Below are positions 37,747 to 47,466 of a DNA stretch of 64,000 nucleotides, piece after piece. The first letter of the stretch is position 1. Each line of letters begins with the position of its first letter. The translations under genes and the position numbers were made by a program. Origin of the DNA: Betaproteobacteria bacterium (GTDB lineage Bacteria; Pseudomonadota; Gammaproteobacteria; Burkholderiales; Burkholderiaceae_C); contig VGHB01000011.1 of the NCBI GenBank assembly GCA_016868355.1, forward strand, positions 24,298 to 88,297, written 5' to 3'. Below the pieces are notes generated by a model that ran no database searches, was not told where the DNA came from, and saw only the letters and a list, made by a program, of their open reading frames with translations.

Positions 37747-38744
37747 GCCTTGCACGCCCCGACCCGCGCCAGCTCGGCCGTGTAGCTGTGCTCATGGGCG
37801 GTACCTCGGCCGAGCGCGAGATTTCGCTGATGTCGGGCCAGGGTGTGTTGCAGGCCTTACGTGGGCGGGGTGTGGACGCACACGCCTTCGACCCCGCGCA
37901 GAGCCCACTGCAGGATCTCAAAGCCCAGGGCTATGCGCGGGTGTTCATCGCCTTGCACGGCCGCGGCGGTGAGGATGGCTGTGTGCAGGGCGCGCTGGAG
38001 TTGCTGCAGATGCCCTACACCGGATCAGGTGTGATGGCTTCGAGCATCTGCATGGACAAGGTGATGACCAAACGGGTGTGGATGGCCGAAGGCTTGCCCA
38101 CGCCGCGCTGGGTACGGCTGGCCTCGGGCGACCTTCACCACGCGCGTATCCGCGCCGTTCCCGACGAGTTGGGCCTGCCCCTGATCGTCAAGCCGCCCCG
38201 CGAAGGCTCGTCCATCGGGGTGAGCAAGGTCAGCGGCTACTCGCAGATGCAAGGCGCTGTGGATCTGGCCGCCGGCTACGACCCCGATGTGCTGTGCGAG
38301 GAATTCATCGACGGCCAGGAGGTGACCTGCGCTGTCTTGGGGCATGACGATCAGGCGCAGGCCCTGCCCGTGGTACGCATAAGCGCACCCGAGGCGGGCT
38401 ACGACTACCAGAACAAGTACTTCACCGACGAGGTTCAGTACTTTGTGCCCAGTGGCATGCCTGCAGCTGACGAGGTCGAGATTCAGCGCATCACCTTGCA
38501 GGCATACCGCAGCTTGGGCTGCCGCGGTTGGGGACGGGCAGATCTGATGATTCGGGCAAGCGACAACAAGCCCTTTTTGCTGGAGATGAACACTTCGCCG
38601 GGCATGACCAGCCACTCGCTGGTGCCCATGTCGGCGAATGCCGCGGGGATCGCTTACGGTGAGCTGTGCGTACGACTCTTGGCCGCCGCCACCCTGGACC
38701 ATGATGGCCGCGGGGCGGCCCCTACACCAGCAGGAGCGCCATGA
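37743..38744 (+). CDS. ddlB: D-alanine-D-alanine ligase
   Basis: A 333-residue ATP-grasp ligase making D-Ala-D-Ala for Mur[18 protein letters not shown] at the N-terminus, [28 protein letters not shown] and [16 protein letters not shown] at the C-terminus are diagnostic. Within the dcw cluster this is the DdlB form. ATGA overlap with ftsQ. Confidence 0.97.
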   Translation: MSLARPDPRQLGRVAVLMGGTSAEREISLMSGQGVLQALRGRGVDAHAFDPAQSPLQDLKAQGYARVFIALHGRGGEDGCVQGALELLQMPYTGSGVMASSICMDKVMTKRVWMAEGLPTPRWVRLASGDLHHARIRAVPDELGLPLIVKPPREGSSIGVSKVSGYSQMQGAVDLAAGYDPDVLCEEFIDGQEVTCAVLGHDDQAQALPVVRISAPEAGYDYQNKYFTDEVQYFVPSGMPAADEVEIQRITLQAYRSLGCRGWGRADLMIRASDNKPFLLEMNTSPGMTSHSLVPMSANAAGIAYGELCVRLLAAATLDHDGRGAAPTPAGAP

Positions 38745-39661
38745 TGGCAGCGGCCACCATGCCCCCATCCACAGGCTGGAGCGCCATGCTCGGTGGCGGC
38801 AGACCCGTGCGCAAGCCCGATGCATCCGCTCCCTGGGATGTACGCCTCATGCGCAGGGCCACTCGCTGGATCCTGGTGTTGGCATCCCTGACCCTGCTTG
38901 TCCTGGTGGTCACCTGGTGGCTGCGCCACGGCAGCTTTACCATTCAGCGCATTCGCCTGGATGCGGAACTTCAACGCACCAGTGTTGCCACGATTCGGGC
39001 CAACGCACTGCCGCGCCTGAAAGGCAATTTCTTCACCATCGATCTGCAGTCGGCGCGGCGAGCCTTCGAGTCAGTGCCGTGGGTGCGCCGGGCAGAAGTT
39101 CAGCGGCATTGGCCCGGGCAGTTGCGGGTGCACCTGCTGGAACACAAGGCTGTAGCCTTGTGGGAAGCCACCGACAGCCGCGAGCGTCGCGACGACCGAT
39201 TGGTTGGACAAGATGGAGCCGTGTTTCAGGCTAACCCTGGAGACGTCGAAGACGACAACCTGCCGATGTTCCGCGGCCCCGAGGGCGCTTCGGCCCAGAT
39301 GTGGGCCTTGTATCGGCCACTGGCCGAAGCTTTGGGGCCTATCGGGCGCTTGGCGGGGGGCAGTCAGCAGGCGGCGATTCGGCTGCTGCAACTCAGCAGC
39401 AAGGGTTCGTGGTCGGCAGAGTTGGATACGGGCACCCGGCTGGAACTGGGCCGTGGCACACCGGCTGAAGTGCTGGCCCGAACCGAGTCATTTGTGCGCA
39501 CGCTGCCGCAGGCGGTGGCGCCATTTCGCCGCCCCTTGCTGTATGCCGATTTGCGCCACGCCGAGGGCTATGCCCTGCGCTTGGCAGGCATCTCCACCTC
39601 GGGTGCGGTAGCGATGAAGCCGGCGGCGCCGGTATCGCGACCTGCAAAGCCCAAACCCTAG
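38741..39661 (+). CDS. ftsQ: Cell division protein FtsQ
   Basis: A 306-residue bitopic membrane protein. After a cytosolic N-terminus with MRRATRW comes one membrane helix (about 44-64), then the POTRA domain ([20 protein letters not shown]), with [20 protein letters not shown], typical of FtsQ/DivIB. It links FtsL/FtsB to the divisome. The start could be the ATG at 38741 or the next codon at 38744. The last 20 residues are Pro/Ala/Lys-rich. Confidence 0.94.
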   Translation: MMAAATMPPSTGWSAMLGGGRPVRKPDASAPWDVRLMRRATRWILVLASLTLLVLVVTWWLRHGSFTIQRIRLDAELQRTSVATIRANALPRLKGNFFTIDLQSARRAFESVPWVRRAEVQRHWPGQLRVHLLEHKAVALWEATDSRERRDDRLVGQDGAVFQANPGDVEDDNLPMFRGPEGASAQMWALYRPLAEALGPIGRLAGGSQQAAIRLLQLSSKGSWSAELDTGTRLELGRGTPAEVLARTESFVRTLPQAVAPFRRPLLYADLRHAEGYALRLAGISTSGAVAMKPAAPVSRPAKPKP

Positions 39662-39676
39662 ACCACAGGACAGAAG

Positions 39677-40906
39677 ATGGCCAAGGAATACAAGGATCTC
39701 GTTGTTGGACTGGACATTGGCACCGCCAAGGTGATGGCGGTGGTGGCCGAGTTCATGCCCTCGGGCGAACTGCGCGTGGCTGGCCTGGGCACTGCGCCTA
39801 CACATGGTCTCAAGCGCGGTGTGGTGGTCAATATCGACGCTACGGTGCAAAGTATTCAACAGGCGCTCAAAGAGGCCGAGATGATGGCCGATTGCAAGAT
39901 TGCTCGTGTCTACACCGGCATCACCGGCAGTCACATTCGGGGCCAAAACTCCACCGGTATGGTCATTGTGCGCGACAAGGAAGTCACGCCGGTGGACGCA
40001 GCCCGGGTGGTGGAGACCGCCAAGGCCATCAACATTCCCAACGACCAACGCCTGCTCTTGGTGGAGCCGCAGGAGTTCATCATCGATGGTCATGAGGTGA
40101 AGGAACCCATCGGTATGAGCGGTGGGCGCCTGGAGGTCAAAGTGCACCTGGTCACAGGCGCACAAAGCGCGGCGGAGAACATCGTCAAGTGCGTGCGCCG
40201 CTGTGGCTTGGAGGTTGAGCAGCTGGTGCTCAACCCCAGCGCCAGCAGCCATGCGGTGCTCACCCTTGATGAAAAAGCCCTGGGCGTAGCCCTGGTGGAC
40301 ATCGGTGCGGGCACCACTGACGTCTCCATCTTCACCGAAGGGTCGGTGCGGCACACCGCTGTGATTCCCATCGCTGGTGACCTCATCACCAGCGATATCG
40401 CCATGGCGTTGCGCACCCCCACCAAGGACGCTGAAGAGATCAAGGTCGAGTTCGGCTTGGCCAAGCAGCTTTTGGCCGACCCGGCCGAACAGTTGGAAGT
40501 GCCTGGCTTGGGCGACCGCATGCCGCGCATGCTCAGCCGCCAGGCCCTGGGTGCGGTAATTGAGCCGCGTGTGGAAGAAATCTATTCGCTGGTGCACCAG
40601 GTAATCCGCGACAGCGGATACGAAGAACTCTTGGGCAGCGGCATTGTGATCACCGGGGGTTCGGCCGTGATGCCGGGCATGGTGGAGCTGGGCGAGGACA
40701 TCTTCCTCAAGCCTGTGCGAAAGGGCGTGCCCACCTACGGTGGTCCGCTGTTTGACATGGTGGCTAACCCTCGGTCGGCCACGGTGATGGGATTGCTCGA
40801 AGAAGCAAGGCTGGCCCGTGCGAGGGGTCAGCGAGCGGCTCAACAGGCCGGTTCGATGAAGGGTTGGGTCTCACGGGCTAAAGACTGGTTCATCGGTAAT
40901 TTCTAA
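39677..40906 (+). CDS. ftsA: Cell division protein FtsA
   Basis: A 409-residue actin-like protein that tethers FtsZ to the membrane. VVGLDIGTAKVMAVV (phosphate 1), VDIGAGTTDVSIF (phosphate 2), ITGGSAVMPGM (adenosine loop) and the C-terminal amphipathic helix GWVSRAKDWFIGNF are present. It starts 15 nt after ftsQ, the first real gap in the coupled run. Confidence 0.97.
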   Translation: MAKEYKDLVVGLDIGTAKVMAVVAEFMPSGELRVAGLGTAPTHGLKRGVVVNIDATVQSIQQALKEAEMMADCKIARVYTGITGSHIRGQNSTGMVIVRDKEVTPVDAARVVETAKAINIPNDQRLLLVEPQEFIIDGHEVKEPIGMSGGRLEVKVHLVTGAQSAAENIVKCVRRCGLEVEQLVLNPSASSHAVLTLDEKALGVALVDIGAGTTDVSIFTEGSVRHTAVIPIAGDLITSDIAMALRTPTKDAEEIKVEFGLAKQLLADPAEQLEVPGLGDRMPRMLSRQALGAVIEPRVEEIYSLVHQVIRDSGYEELLGSGIVITGGSAVMPGMVELGEDIFLKPVRKGVPTYGGPLFDMVANPRSATVMGLLEEARLARARGQRAAQQAGSMKGWVSRAKDWFIGNF

Positions 40907-40957
40907 ATAACGATATTTTTTTCAACCACTGGCAACTGCGAACGAAGGAGGTTCCAC

Positions 40958-42160
40958 ATGGCCATCGAGATGATCGAAGCATTTGACCAAGGCACCAAGA
41001 TCAAGGTGATTGGCGTGGGCGGAGGCGGCAGCAATGCCGTGGAGCACATGATAAAACAGGGCATGAGCGGGGTGGAGTTCGTGTGCGCCAACACGGACGC
41101 CCAAGCCCTTAACCGCTCCACGGCCCCGCACCTGATCCAAATGGGCCCTGGCCTCGGTGCTGGCGGTAACCCAGAGAAAGGCAAGGCGGCCGCAGAAGAG
41201 GCCATCGACGACATCCGTGCAGCGCTGGAAGGCACGCATATGGTGTTCGTCACCGCTGGCATGGGCGGAGGAACCGGTACAGGCGCGGCACCGGTGGTGG
41301 CCCGCGTGGCCAAGGAAATGGGCATCCTCACCGTGGGTGTGGTGACCAAACCCTTCGATTTCGAAGGCAAGCGCCGCTCCAAGCAGGCCGATGCCGGTTC
41401 AGCCGAGCTCGAAGCCAATGTGGACAGCCTCATCGTGGTGCTCAACGAGAAGCTGCTCGAAGTGCTGGGCGATGACATCACCCAGGACGAGGCCTTCTCC
41501 AAGGCCAACGATGTGCTGCGCAATGCAGTGGGGGGCATCAGCGACATCATCCACATGGATGCTTTGGTCAACGTCGATTTCGAAGACGTGAAGACGGTAA
41601 TGAGCGAGCCCGGTAAGGCGATGATGGGTACCGCCATGGCTGGCGGCCCAGACCGCGCCACCAAGGCTGCTGAAGCGGCTGTGGCCTGCCCGTTGCTCGA
41701 GGGCATCGATCTATCCGGCGCGCGCGGTGTGCTGGTGCTGCTGGTGGCCTCGCGTGCCACCTTCAAGCTGCAGGAAAGCCGAAATGCGATGAACACCATC
41801 AAGCGCTATGCCGCTGATGATGCGCATGTGATCTACGGCGCGGCCTACGACGAGAGCCTCGGTGACCAGATGCGCGTGACTGTGATCGCCACGGGTCTGA
41901 ACCCTGGCAAGCGCCAACAAGCGCCGCTGAGCGTGGTGCAGGCCGTGCCTGTGGTGCAACGCACCGGCACTGACAACCTGCCGGTGACAACCCCGACCGA
42001 CGGGCAGCTTCAGCAAGCCCCCGCCGAGGCGAACTACGCGGGTCTGGGCGTACCCAGCGTGTGGCGCAAGCGCGAGGCCTCGGCCCGTGTGGAGGCCCTG
42101 GCAAACAACGGCATGGACGAAATTGAGATTCCGGCCTTCCTGCGCCGGCAGGCCGACTGA
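40958..42160 (+). CDS. ftsZ: Cell division GTPase FtsZ
   Basis: A 400-residue tubulin homologue forming the Z ring. GVGGGGSNAVEHM binds GTP, the tubulin signature GGGTGTG is at residues 103-109, and NVDFEDVKTVM holds the T7-type region. A variable linker (about 325-385) leads to the conserved tail DEIEIPAFLRRQ that binds FtsA/ZipA. A strong ribosome site (aaggagg) in a 51-nt AT-rich gap after ftsA fits its high expression need. Confidence 0.98.
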   Translation: MAIEMIEAFDQGTKIKVIGVGGGGSNAVEHMIKQGMSGVEFVCANTDAQALNRSTAPHLIQMGPGLGAGGNPEKGKAAAEEAIDDIRAALEGTHMVFVTAGMGGGTGTGAAPVVARVAKEMGILTVGVVTKPFDFEGKRRSKQADAGSAELEANVDSLIVVLNEKLLEVLGDDITQDEAFSKANDVLRNAVGGISDIIHMDALVNVDFEDVKTVMSEPGKAMMGTAMAGGPDRATKAAEAAVACPLLEGIDLSGARGVLVLLVASRATFKLQESRNAMNTIKRYAADDAHVIYGAAYDESLGDQMRVTVIATGLNPGKRQQAPLSVVQAVPVVQRTGTDNLPVTTPTDGQLQQAPAEANYAGLGVPSVWRKREASARVEALANNGMDEIEIPAFLRRQAD

Positions 42161-42210
42161 TCGTGCTGTTCTGAAGGCGCGGCGGGGCACTCGCAAGCCC
42201 CCGGCTCGCC

Positions 42211-42256
42211 GCTGCGCTGGGGTGGTGATCCCTCCTTCTCACCACCCCGGCGCAGC
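42211..42256 (+). other. Long strong hairpin between ftsZ and lpxC
   Basis: gctgcgctggggtggtga (42211-42228) pairs with tcaccaccccggcgcagc (42239-42256) over 18 bp with a single T-G wobble, 10-nt loop. It starts 51 nt after the ftsZ stop and ends 111 nt before lpxC. No T-run follows, so it is likely an mRNA-stability or partial-termination element. The rest of 42161-42367 shows no gene. Confidence 0.7.
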
Positions 42257-42367
42257 CATCTTTGTGTGGACACCGGTCGGCACACCATGCGCCCAATGGT
42301 GTTCCTGGCTGGGCGGGACTCGGGTTACCCCGAGCGGCCTACACCAAAATCACCGACACTTTGCAGC

Positions 42368-43303
42368 ATGATTCGACAACGTACCCTGAAATCCGTTACC
42401 CGCGCGGTGGGGGTGGGTGTCCACAGTGGTCAGCGCGTGGAGCTCACCCTGCGCCCAGCTCCACCGGACACGGGCATGGTGTTTCGGCGCACCGATCTGC
42501 CCCAAGCGGTGGACATCCCGGTCACCCCCGATTCGGTCAGCGACACCCGGATGGCCACCACCATCAGCCCCATCGGCAACCCGGGCGGACCCAAAGTACA
42601 GACGATTGAACACCTGCTCAGTGCCTGCGCTGGTCTGGGGCTGGACAACCTGTACATTGACATCACCGCCGAGGAAGTCCCCATCCTCGACGGCAGCGCA
42701 GCGAGCTTTGTCTTTCTGCTGCAAAGCGCGGGCATCGAACTGCAAAACGCGCCAAAGCGCTTCTTGCGGGTGAGAAAGCCGGTGGAATTGCGAGAAGGCG
42801 AGGGCGCTTCGCTCAAATGGGCCCGCTTGGAGCCTCACCATGGCTATCGCTTGACCTTTGAGATCGATTTCAAGCACCCTGCCTTGGATGCCACCGGTCA
42901 GCAGGTCGCCTTTGATTTCGCCACCGGCCAGTACAAGCGAGACATCGCCCGCGCCCGCACCTTCGGCTTCACCAAGGACGTGGAAATGATGCGCGCGCGT
43001 GGTCTGGGCTTGGGGGGCAGCATGGACAACGCCATCGTGGTCGATGACTACCGTGTGCTCAACGCCGATGGCCTGCGCTACGACGATGAGTTCGTTAAAC
43101 ACAAGATCCTGGACGCCATCGGCGACATGCAGGTCGTGGGCAAGCCACTGTTGGCGGCCTACACCGCCTACAAGGGCGGTCACGCCCTGAACAATCGCTT
43201 GCTGCGCCGGTTGCTGGCCGATCAAGACGCCTGGGACGTGGTGACGTTTGAAGATGAGCGCCAGGCGCCGGCCGGATTTGCCGAGTTGGCACCAGCTTGG
43301 TAG
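42368..43303 (+). CDS. lpxC: UDP-3-O-acyl-N-acetylglucosamine deacetylase LpxC
   Basis: A 311-residue zinc enzyme for the committed step of lipid A synthesis. [21 protein letters not shown] at the N-terminus, the zinc-site EHLLSA, and [11 protein letters not shown] with the second His and Asp ligands are present. The ATG at 42368 gives the standard length. Its stop is one base from the stop of the convergent ruvC gene. Confidence 0.97.
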   Translation: MIRQRTLKSVTRAVGVGVHSGQRVELTLRPAPPDTGMVFRRTDLPQAVDIPVTPDSVSDTRMATTISPIGNPGGPKVQTIEHLLSACAGLGLDNLYIDITAEEVPILDGSAASFVFLLQSAGIELQNAPKRFLRVRKPVELREGEGASLKWARLEPHHGYRLTFEIDFKHPALDATGQQVAFDFATGQYKRDIARARTFGFTKDVEMMRARGLGLGGSMDNAIVVDDYRVLNADGLRYDDEFVKHKILDAIGDMQVVGKPLLAAYTAYKGGHALNNRLLRRLLADQDAWDVVTFEDERQAPAGFAELAPAW

Positions 43304-43304
43304 T

Positions 43305-43865
43305 TCAATAGGTTCGCCCGCCCTTGTACAGCGCATGGGTGCGCCGCTGCAGAGTGGCTCCTTGGGCCATGGCAGCAAAGGATGAGCCTGCGTGCGCATG
43401 TGTGATCGCCAGGCCCAGTGCGTCAGAGGCGTCCTTGCCCGGAAGCCCAGGCAACTGAAGCAAGCGCTGCACCATCAACTGCACCTGTTCCTTGCGCGCG
43501 TGGCCGTGGCCCACCACCGCCTTCTTCATCTGCAATGCGGTGTATTCCTGTACTGGCAAGCCTCGCGCCACCAGAGCCGTCAGGGCCGCGCCGCGTGCCT
43601 GGCCCAACAACAAGGTGCTTTGCGGATTTACATTGACGAAGACGATTTCCACCGCACTGGTGGTGGGCTTCCAGCGCTCCACCACTTCGCCAATGCTGTC
43701 GAAGATGATCTTCAAGCGGCCGGGCAGGTCGCCCTGCTCGGCACGGTTGGCCGCCCTTGAGGTGCGGATGGTGCCGCTTGCCACGTAGCTCAAGCGAGCA
43801 CCTTCGGCATCCAAAATACCGAAGCCAGTGGTCTGCAGGCCGGGGTCGATGCCAAGGATGCGCAT
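43305..43865 (-). CDS. ruvC: Crossover junction endonuclease RuvC
   Basis: A 186-residue dimeric Holliday-junction resolvase. Catalytic acids D7 (ILGIDPG), E73 (AVEIVFVN), D145 and D148 ([13 protein letters not shown]) are all present. The ATG at 43865 starts directly before the conserved RILGIDPG; the longer frame adds ten unlikely residues. It follows purH by 30 bp. ruvA and ruvB are not in the window. Confidence 0.96.
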   Translation of the reverse strand: MRILGIDPGLQTTGFGILDAEGARLSYVASGTIRTSRAANRAEQGDLPGRLKIIFDSIGEVVERWKPTTSAVEIVFVNVNPQSTLLLGQARGAALTALVARGLPVQEYTALQMKKAVVGHGHARKEQVQLMVQRLLQLPGLPGKDASDALGLAITHAHAGSSFAAMAQGATLQRRTHALYKGGRTY

Positions 43866-43895
43866 GCCTAAGGCCAGTTTGAATTGACCGCGCAA

Positions 43896-45506
43896 TCAGT
43901 GCCGAAAGTGCCGTACACCGGTGAGCACCATGGCAATGCCGCGTTCATTGGCCGCAGCAATCACCTCATCGTCACGCACCGAGCCGCCCGGCTGTATCAC
44001 GCAGCTTGCGCCGGCCTCGCACACCACATCCAGCCCATCGCGGAAGGGGAAGAAGGCGTCGCTGGCCACGGCTGAGCCCTGAAGGCTCAAGCCAGCATTG
44101 GCGGCCTTGATTGAAGCCATGCGGGCGCTGTCGATGCGGCTCATCTGCCCCGCACCCACGCCCAGGGTCATGCCGCCACTGCAGAACACGATGGCATTGC
44201 TCTTGACGAATTTGGCCACCTTCCAAGCGAACTGCAGGTCGGCCCACTGCTGCGGCGAGGGCTGAACCTGGCTCACAACCTTGAGCTCAGCCGCGCTGAC
44301 CACGCGGTGGTCGGCACTTTGAATCAAGAGGCCCGAGCCCACGCGCTTGATGTCGTGGTTGTTCACGCCGCGCAGCCAAGGGCTCTCGCTTTGGCGGTCT
44401 ACACCGTCCATGGCGATGCGCAGCACGCGGGTGTTGGCCTTGGCAGCAACCACCTTCAGCGCCCCTTCGGTGTAGCCCGGTGCGATCAGCACCTCCACGA
44501 ACTGCTTGGCCACGGCCTGCGCGGCCGCCTCATCGAGCACCGTGTTGAAGGCGATGATGCCGCCAAAGGCCGAGGTGGGGTCAGTCTTGAAGGCCTTGTT
44601 GTAAGCGTTTAGGGCTGTGGCGCCCAGCGCGACCCCGCAGGGGTTGGCGTGTTTGACGATCACGCATGCTGCACCGTTGGTGGCAGCATCAAAGCCCTTG
44701 ACGCACTCCCAAGCCGCATCGGCGTCGGCAATGTTGTTGTACGACAGTTCTTTGCCCTGCAACTGTTGCGCCGTGACCAAGGATCCAGGCGCGGGGTACA
44801 GGTCGCGGTAGAAGGCCGCTTGCTGATGTGGGTTCTCGCCGTAGCGCAGGTCTTGCAGCTTCACGAAACGGCCGTTTGACTGGGCGGCGAAAGTCGCGCG
44901 CTTGGGTACGGCCCCGTCAGCTTCGGGCAGCTCAATAGCCGACAGGTAGTCGCTGATGGCTGCGTCGTAGTTGCTGATGCAGTTGAAGGCGGCTACTGCC
45001 AACGCAAATCGCGTGGTGCGGCTGATCCCCCCAGCGTTCAGTTCAGCCAATATGCCGGCGTATTGCGAGGCGTCGGTGAGCACTGCTACGTCGTTCCAGT
45101 TTTTGGCCGCGCTGCGCACCATGGCCGGCCCGCCAATGTCAATGTTTTCAATGGCCTCCCCCAGGGTACAACCGGCGCGCGCCACGGTGGCCTCAAAGGG
45201 ATACAGGTTCACCACCAGCAGGTCGATGGCGGTAACGCCGTGTTCGGCCAGCGCAGCCATGTGTGCCGGCAGGTCGCGCCGGGCTAACAGGCCGCCGTGC
45301 ACCCGGGGGTGCAGGGTCTTCACGCGGCCATCGAGCATCTCCGGGGATCCCGTCATGTCAGCCACTTCGGTCACCGGCAGACCGGCCTTGGCCAGCAGCT
45401 GCGCGGTACCACCGGTAGACAGCAGCCGAACCCCAAGACGATGCAGTTCAGTAGCGAATTCCACAATACCGGTCTTGTCCGACACCGAAATCAGGGCAGT
45501 GCTCAT
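43896..45506 (-). CDS. purH: Bifunctional AICAR transformylase/IMP cyclohydrolase PurH
   Basis: A 536-residue enzyme for the last two steps of purine synthesis. The N-terminal IMP cyclohydrolase ([36 protein letters not shown]) spans about 1-195; the formyltransferase follows with [11 protein letters not shown] and [26 protein letters not shown]. The ATG at 45506 was preferred over 45536 since it directly precedes the conserved [11 protein letters not shown]. It lies 72 bp after fis on the same strand. Confidence 0.96.
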   Translation of the reverse strand: MSTALISVSDKTGIVEFATELHRLGVRLLSTGGTAQLLAKAGLPVTEVADMTGSPEMLDGRVKTLHPRVHGGLLARRDLPAHMAALAEHGVTAIDLLVVNLYPFEATVARAGCTLGEAIENIDIGGPAMVRSAAKNWNDVAVLTDASQYAGILAELNAGGISRTTRFALAVAAFNCISNYDAAISDYLSAIELPEADGAVPKRATFAAQSNGRFVKLQDLRYGENPHQQAAFYRDLYPAPGSLVTAQQLQGKELSYNNIADADAAWECVKGFDAATNGAACVIVKHANPCGVALGATALNAYNKAFKTDPTSAFGGIIAFNTVLDEAAAQAVAKQFVEVLIAPGYTEGALKVVAAKANTRVLRIAMDGVDRQSESPWLRGVNNHDIKRVGSGLLIQSADHRVVSAAELKVVSQVQPSPQQWADLQFAWKVAKFVKSNAIVFCSGGMTLGVGAGQMSRIDSARMASIKAANAGLSLQGSAVASDAFFPFRDGLDVVCEAGASCVIQPGGSVRDDEVIAAANERGIAMVLTGVRHFRH

Positions 45507-45578
45507 GTCGCGGAAGGCTAAATGGGCCGTGTTCAAACGGGAATGGGAATCGGCGAAGTCAACACCGTTGGGGCCAGC

Positions 45579-45818
45579 TTAAGCACCGGCCAGCCCGTAC
45601 TCCAACAGCTTGCGCCGCAGGGTGTTGCGGTTGATGCCCAGCCAATGCGCAGCCAGGCTTTGGTTGCCCTGGGCACGGGTCATCACCTGTTCTAGCAGCG
45701 GGCGCTCCATCGAACGCACCATAAGATCGTGCAGGCCAAAGGGCTCCTGGTCGCCCAGGTCACGGAAATACTGGTCCAGCGCGCGCCGTACACAGTCGTT
45801 AATCATGGCTTGGCTCAT
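45579..45818 (-). CDS. fis: Fis-family nucleoid/regulatory protein
   Basis: A 79-residue protein consisting mainly of the Fis-type helix-turn-helix (ERPLLEQVMTRAQGNQSLAAHWLGINRNTLRRKL). The N-terminal 30 residues form the dimer part. It overlaps dusB by 4 nt (ATGA), the same dusB-fis operon found in enterobacteria, where Fis is abundant in fast growth and controls rRNA promoters. Note that the size fits the short betaproteobacterial form. Confidence 0.93.
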   Translation of the reverse strand: MSQAMINDCVRRALDQYFRDLGDQEPFGLHDLMVRSMERPLLEQVMTRAQGNQSLAAHWLGINRNTLRRKLLEYGLAGA

Positions 45819-46873
45819 GCGCTCAACCTTATCTGTTCATCGTTGGCGGCTGCGGCCAGGGCCGGCCAGAAGGGGTGGCGCACGGCGTAGGCTTGCAGCC
45901 ATTCGTCCAGCATGCGGTGCTGTAGGGCGCAGTCGTCTACGGTGTTGAGGGTTCGCATGAACTCCCTTCCACCGTCGATGCCCGACATTGCCCAGCCGAT
46001 GTGCTTGCGGGCACTGCGCACACCGATGAACTCGCCATACAGGCAGTAGTGGTCCAGCAAGTGCTCCAACAGCCAGCGTCGCACCTGCTCTACCGACGGT
46101 GGCGGCAAGGCCAAGCCGGTGGCCAGCTCATGCGCTACCTCACGAAAAATCCAGGGCCTGCCCTGAGCGGCTCGTCCGAGCATCAGGGCATCCGCGCCAG
46201 TGTGCCGCAGCACCGCCGCGGCTTTGGCCGCGCAGTCTATGTCGCCATTGGCCACCACCGGGATACCCAGGGCCGCTTTGACAGCGGCAATGGTGTCGTA
46301 CTCGGCCTGTCCCTTGTAGCCTTGGTCGCGGGTGCGGCCATGCACCGTCAGCATTGCAATGCCCGCCGATTCCGCTGCCCGCGCCAGGCTCAAGGCATTG
46401 CGCTCGGCCTGGCACCACCCGGTGCGCATCTTCAAGGTCACCGGCACGCCCAGCGGGGTACAGGCCGCCACCACCGCCTCCACAATTCGCAGGGCCAAGG
46501 GTTCGTTTTGCATCAGGGCTGAACCCGCCCACACCTGGCACACCTTCTTGGCCGGGCAGCCCATGTTGATGTCGATGATTTGCGCGCCCCGGTCGATGTT
46601 GTAGCGCGCAGCCTCGGCCATTTCGGTCGGGTCCACACCGGCAATCTGCACCGCAATAGGGGCGGACTCGCCCGTATGGTCGGCCCTGCGAGAGGTCTTC
46701 AGCGTGTTCCACAACTCGCGCTTGCTCGTGACCATCTCACTTACGGCGTAGGCCGCACCCAAGCGCTTGCACAGCATGCGAAACGGCCGGTCGGTAACCC
46801 CAGCCATCGGGGCAACGAAAAGCCTGCCTGGCAGTTCATGGTCGCCCAGACGAAGGGTGGGAGTAGAAAACAC
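45815..46873 (-). CDS. dusB: tRNA-dihydrouridine synthase DusB
   Basis: A 352-residue FMN enzyme reducing uridines in the tRNA D-loop. Family motifs: LFVAPMAGVTDRPFRMLC near the N-terminus, INMGCPAKKV with the catalytic cysteine, TVHGRTRDQGYKG, PVVANGDI and ALMLGRAAQGRPWIF. First gene of dusB-fis. A 67-bp gap separates it from the divergent YqaA-type gene. Confidence 0.96.
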   Translation of the reverse strand: MFSTPTLRLGDHELPGRLFVAPMAGVTDRPFRMLCKRLGAAYAVSEMVTSKRELWNTLKTSRRADHTGESAPIAVQIAGVDPTEMAEAARYNIDRGAQIIDINMGCPAKKVCQVWAGSALMQNEPLALRIVEAVVAACTPLGVPVTLKMRTGWCQAERNALSLARAAESAGIAMLTVHGRTRDQGYKGQAEYDTIAAVKAALGIPVVANGDIDCAAKAAAVLRHTGADALMLGRAAQGRPWIFREVAHELATGLALPPPSVEQVRRWLLEHLLDHYCLYGEFIGVRSARKHIGWAMSGIDGGREFMRTLNTVDDCALQHRMLDEWLQAYAVRHPFWPALAAAANDEQIRLSA

Positions 46874-46940
46874 GGTAGGCGACGCTGCTTAAAAATGAGG
46901 CACCAGTATAGCCACCCCCGCTCGGGCTTAAGCTCGCAAC

Positions 46941-47438
46941 ATGGACGCGTGGATCCTTTCCCTGTTGGGCGCCTTAGCGTTGCCGCGCTTTGGCTTGAGC
47001 ACTGTGTTTGTTGTGGCCTTCTTGTCAGCCACCTTGCTGCCCATGGGCTCAGAGCCGGCCGTCTTCGGCTTGGTCAAGCTCAATGAAAGCCTATTCTGGC
47101 CAGCGGTGCTGGTAGCCACGCTGGGCAACACGCTGGGGGGTATGGTGTCGTGGTGGATGGGCGCGGGTGCGCAGCACGCGGTGCACCGCTGGCGCGCCAA
47201 AGGTGGAGGTATCTCAGGCGCGGAAAATCGGGCCTTGCAATGGCTGCGCCGATTTGGGCCCAAGGCCTGCTTGCTGAGTTGGCTGCCGGTTGTCGGTGAC
47301 CCCCTGTGTGCCGTGGCCGGTTGGCTGCGCTTGCCCCTTTGGCCTTGCACGCTGTACATGGCCATCGGCAAGTTTTTGCGCTACTCCCTCATGACCGCTG
47401 CGCTCCTGTGGGTGTTTCCACAAGAATTGGCGCTGTGA
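46941..47438 (+). CDS. YqaA/DedA-related inner-membrane protein
   Basis: A 165-residue protein with about four hydrophobic segments. FLSATLLPMGSEPAVFG and LVATLGNTLGGMVSWWMG, followed by RRFGPKACLLSWLPVVGDPLC, are the typical YqaA pattern within the SNARE-associated/VTT (DedA) superfamily, whose members have been linked to lipid-carrier transport. Its own role is not known. The carboxypeptidase gene starts 28 bp downstream. Confidence 0.85.
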   Translation: MDAWILSLLGALALPRFGLSTVFVVAFLSATLLPMGSEPAVFGLVKLNESLFWPAVLVATLGNTLGGMVSWWMGAGAQHAVHRWRAKGGGISGAENRALQWLRRFGPKACLLSWLPVVGDPLCAVAGWLRLPLWPCTLYMAIGKFLRYSLMTAALLWVFPQELAL

Positions 47439-47466
47439 GCACCCCACTGACCGACTGCACACCACC

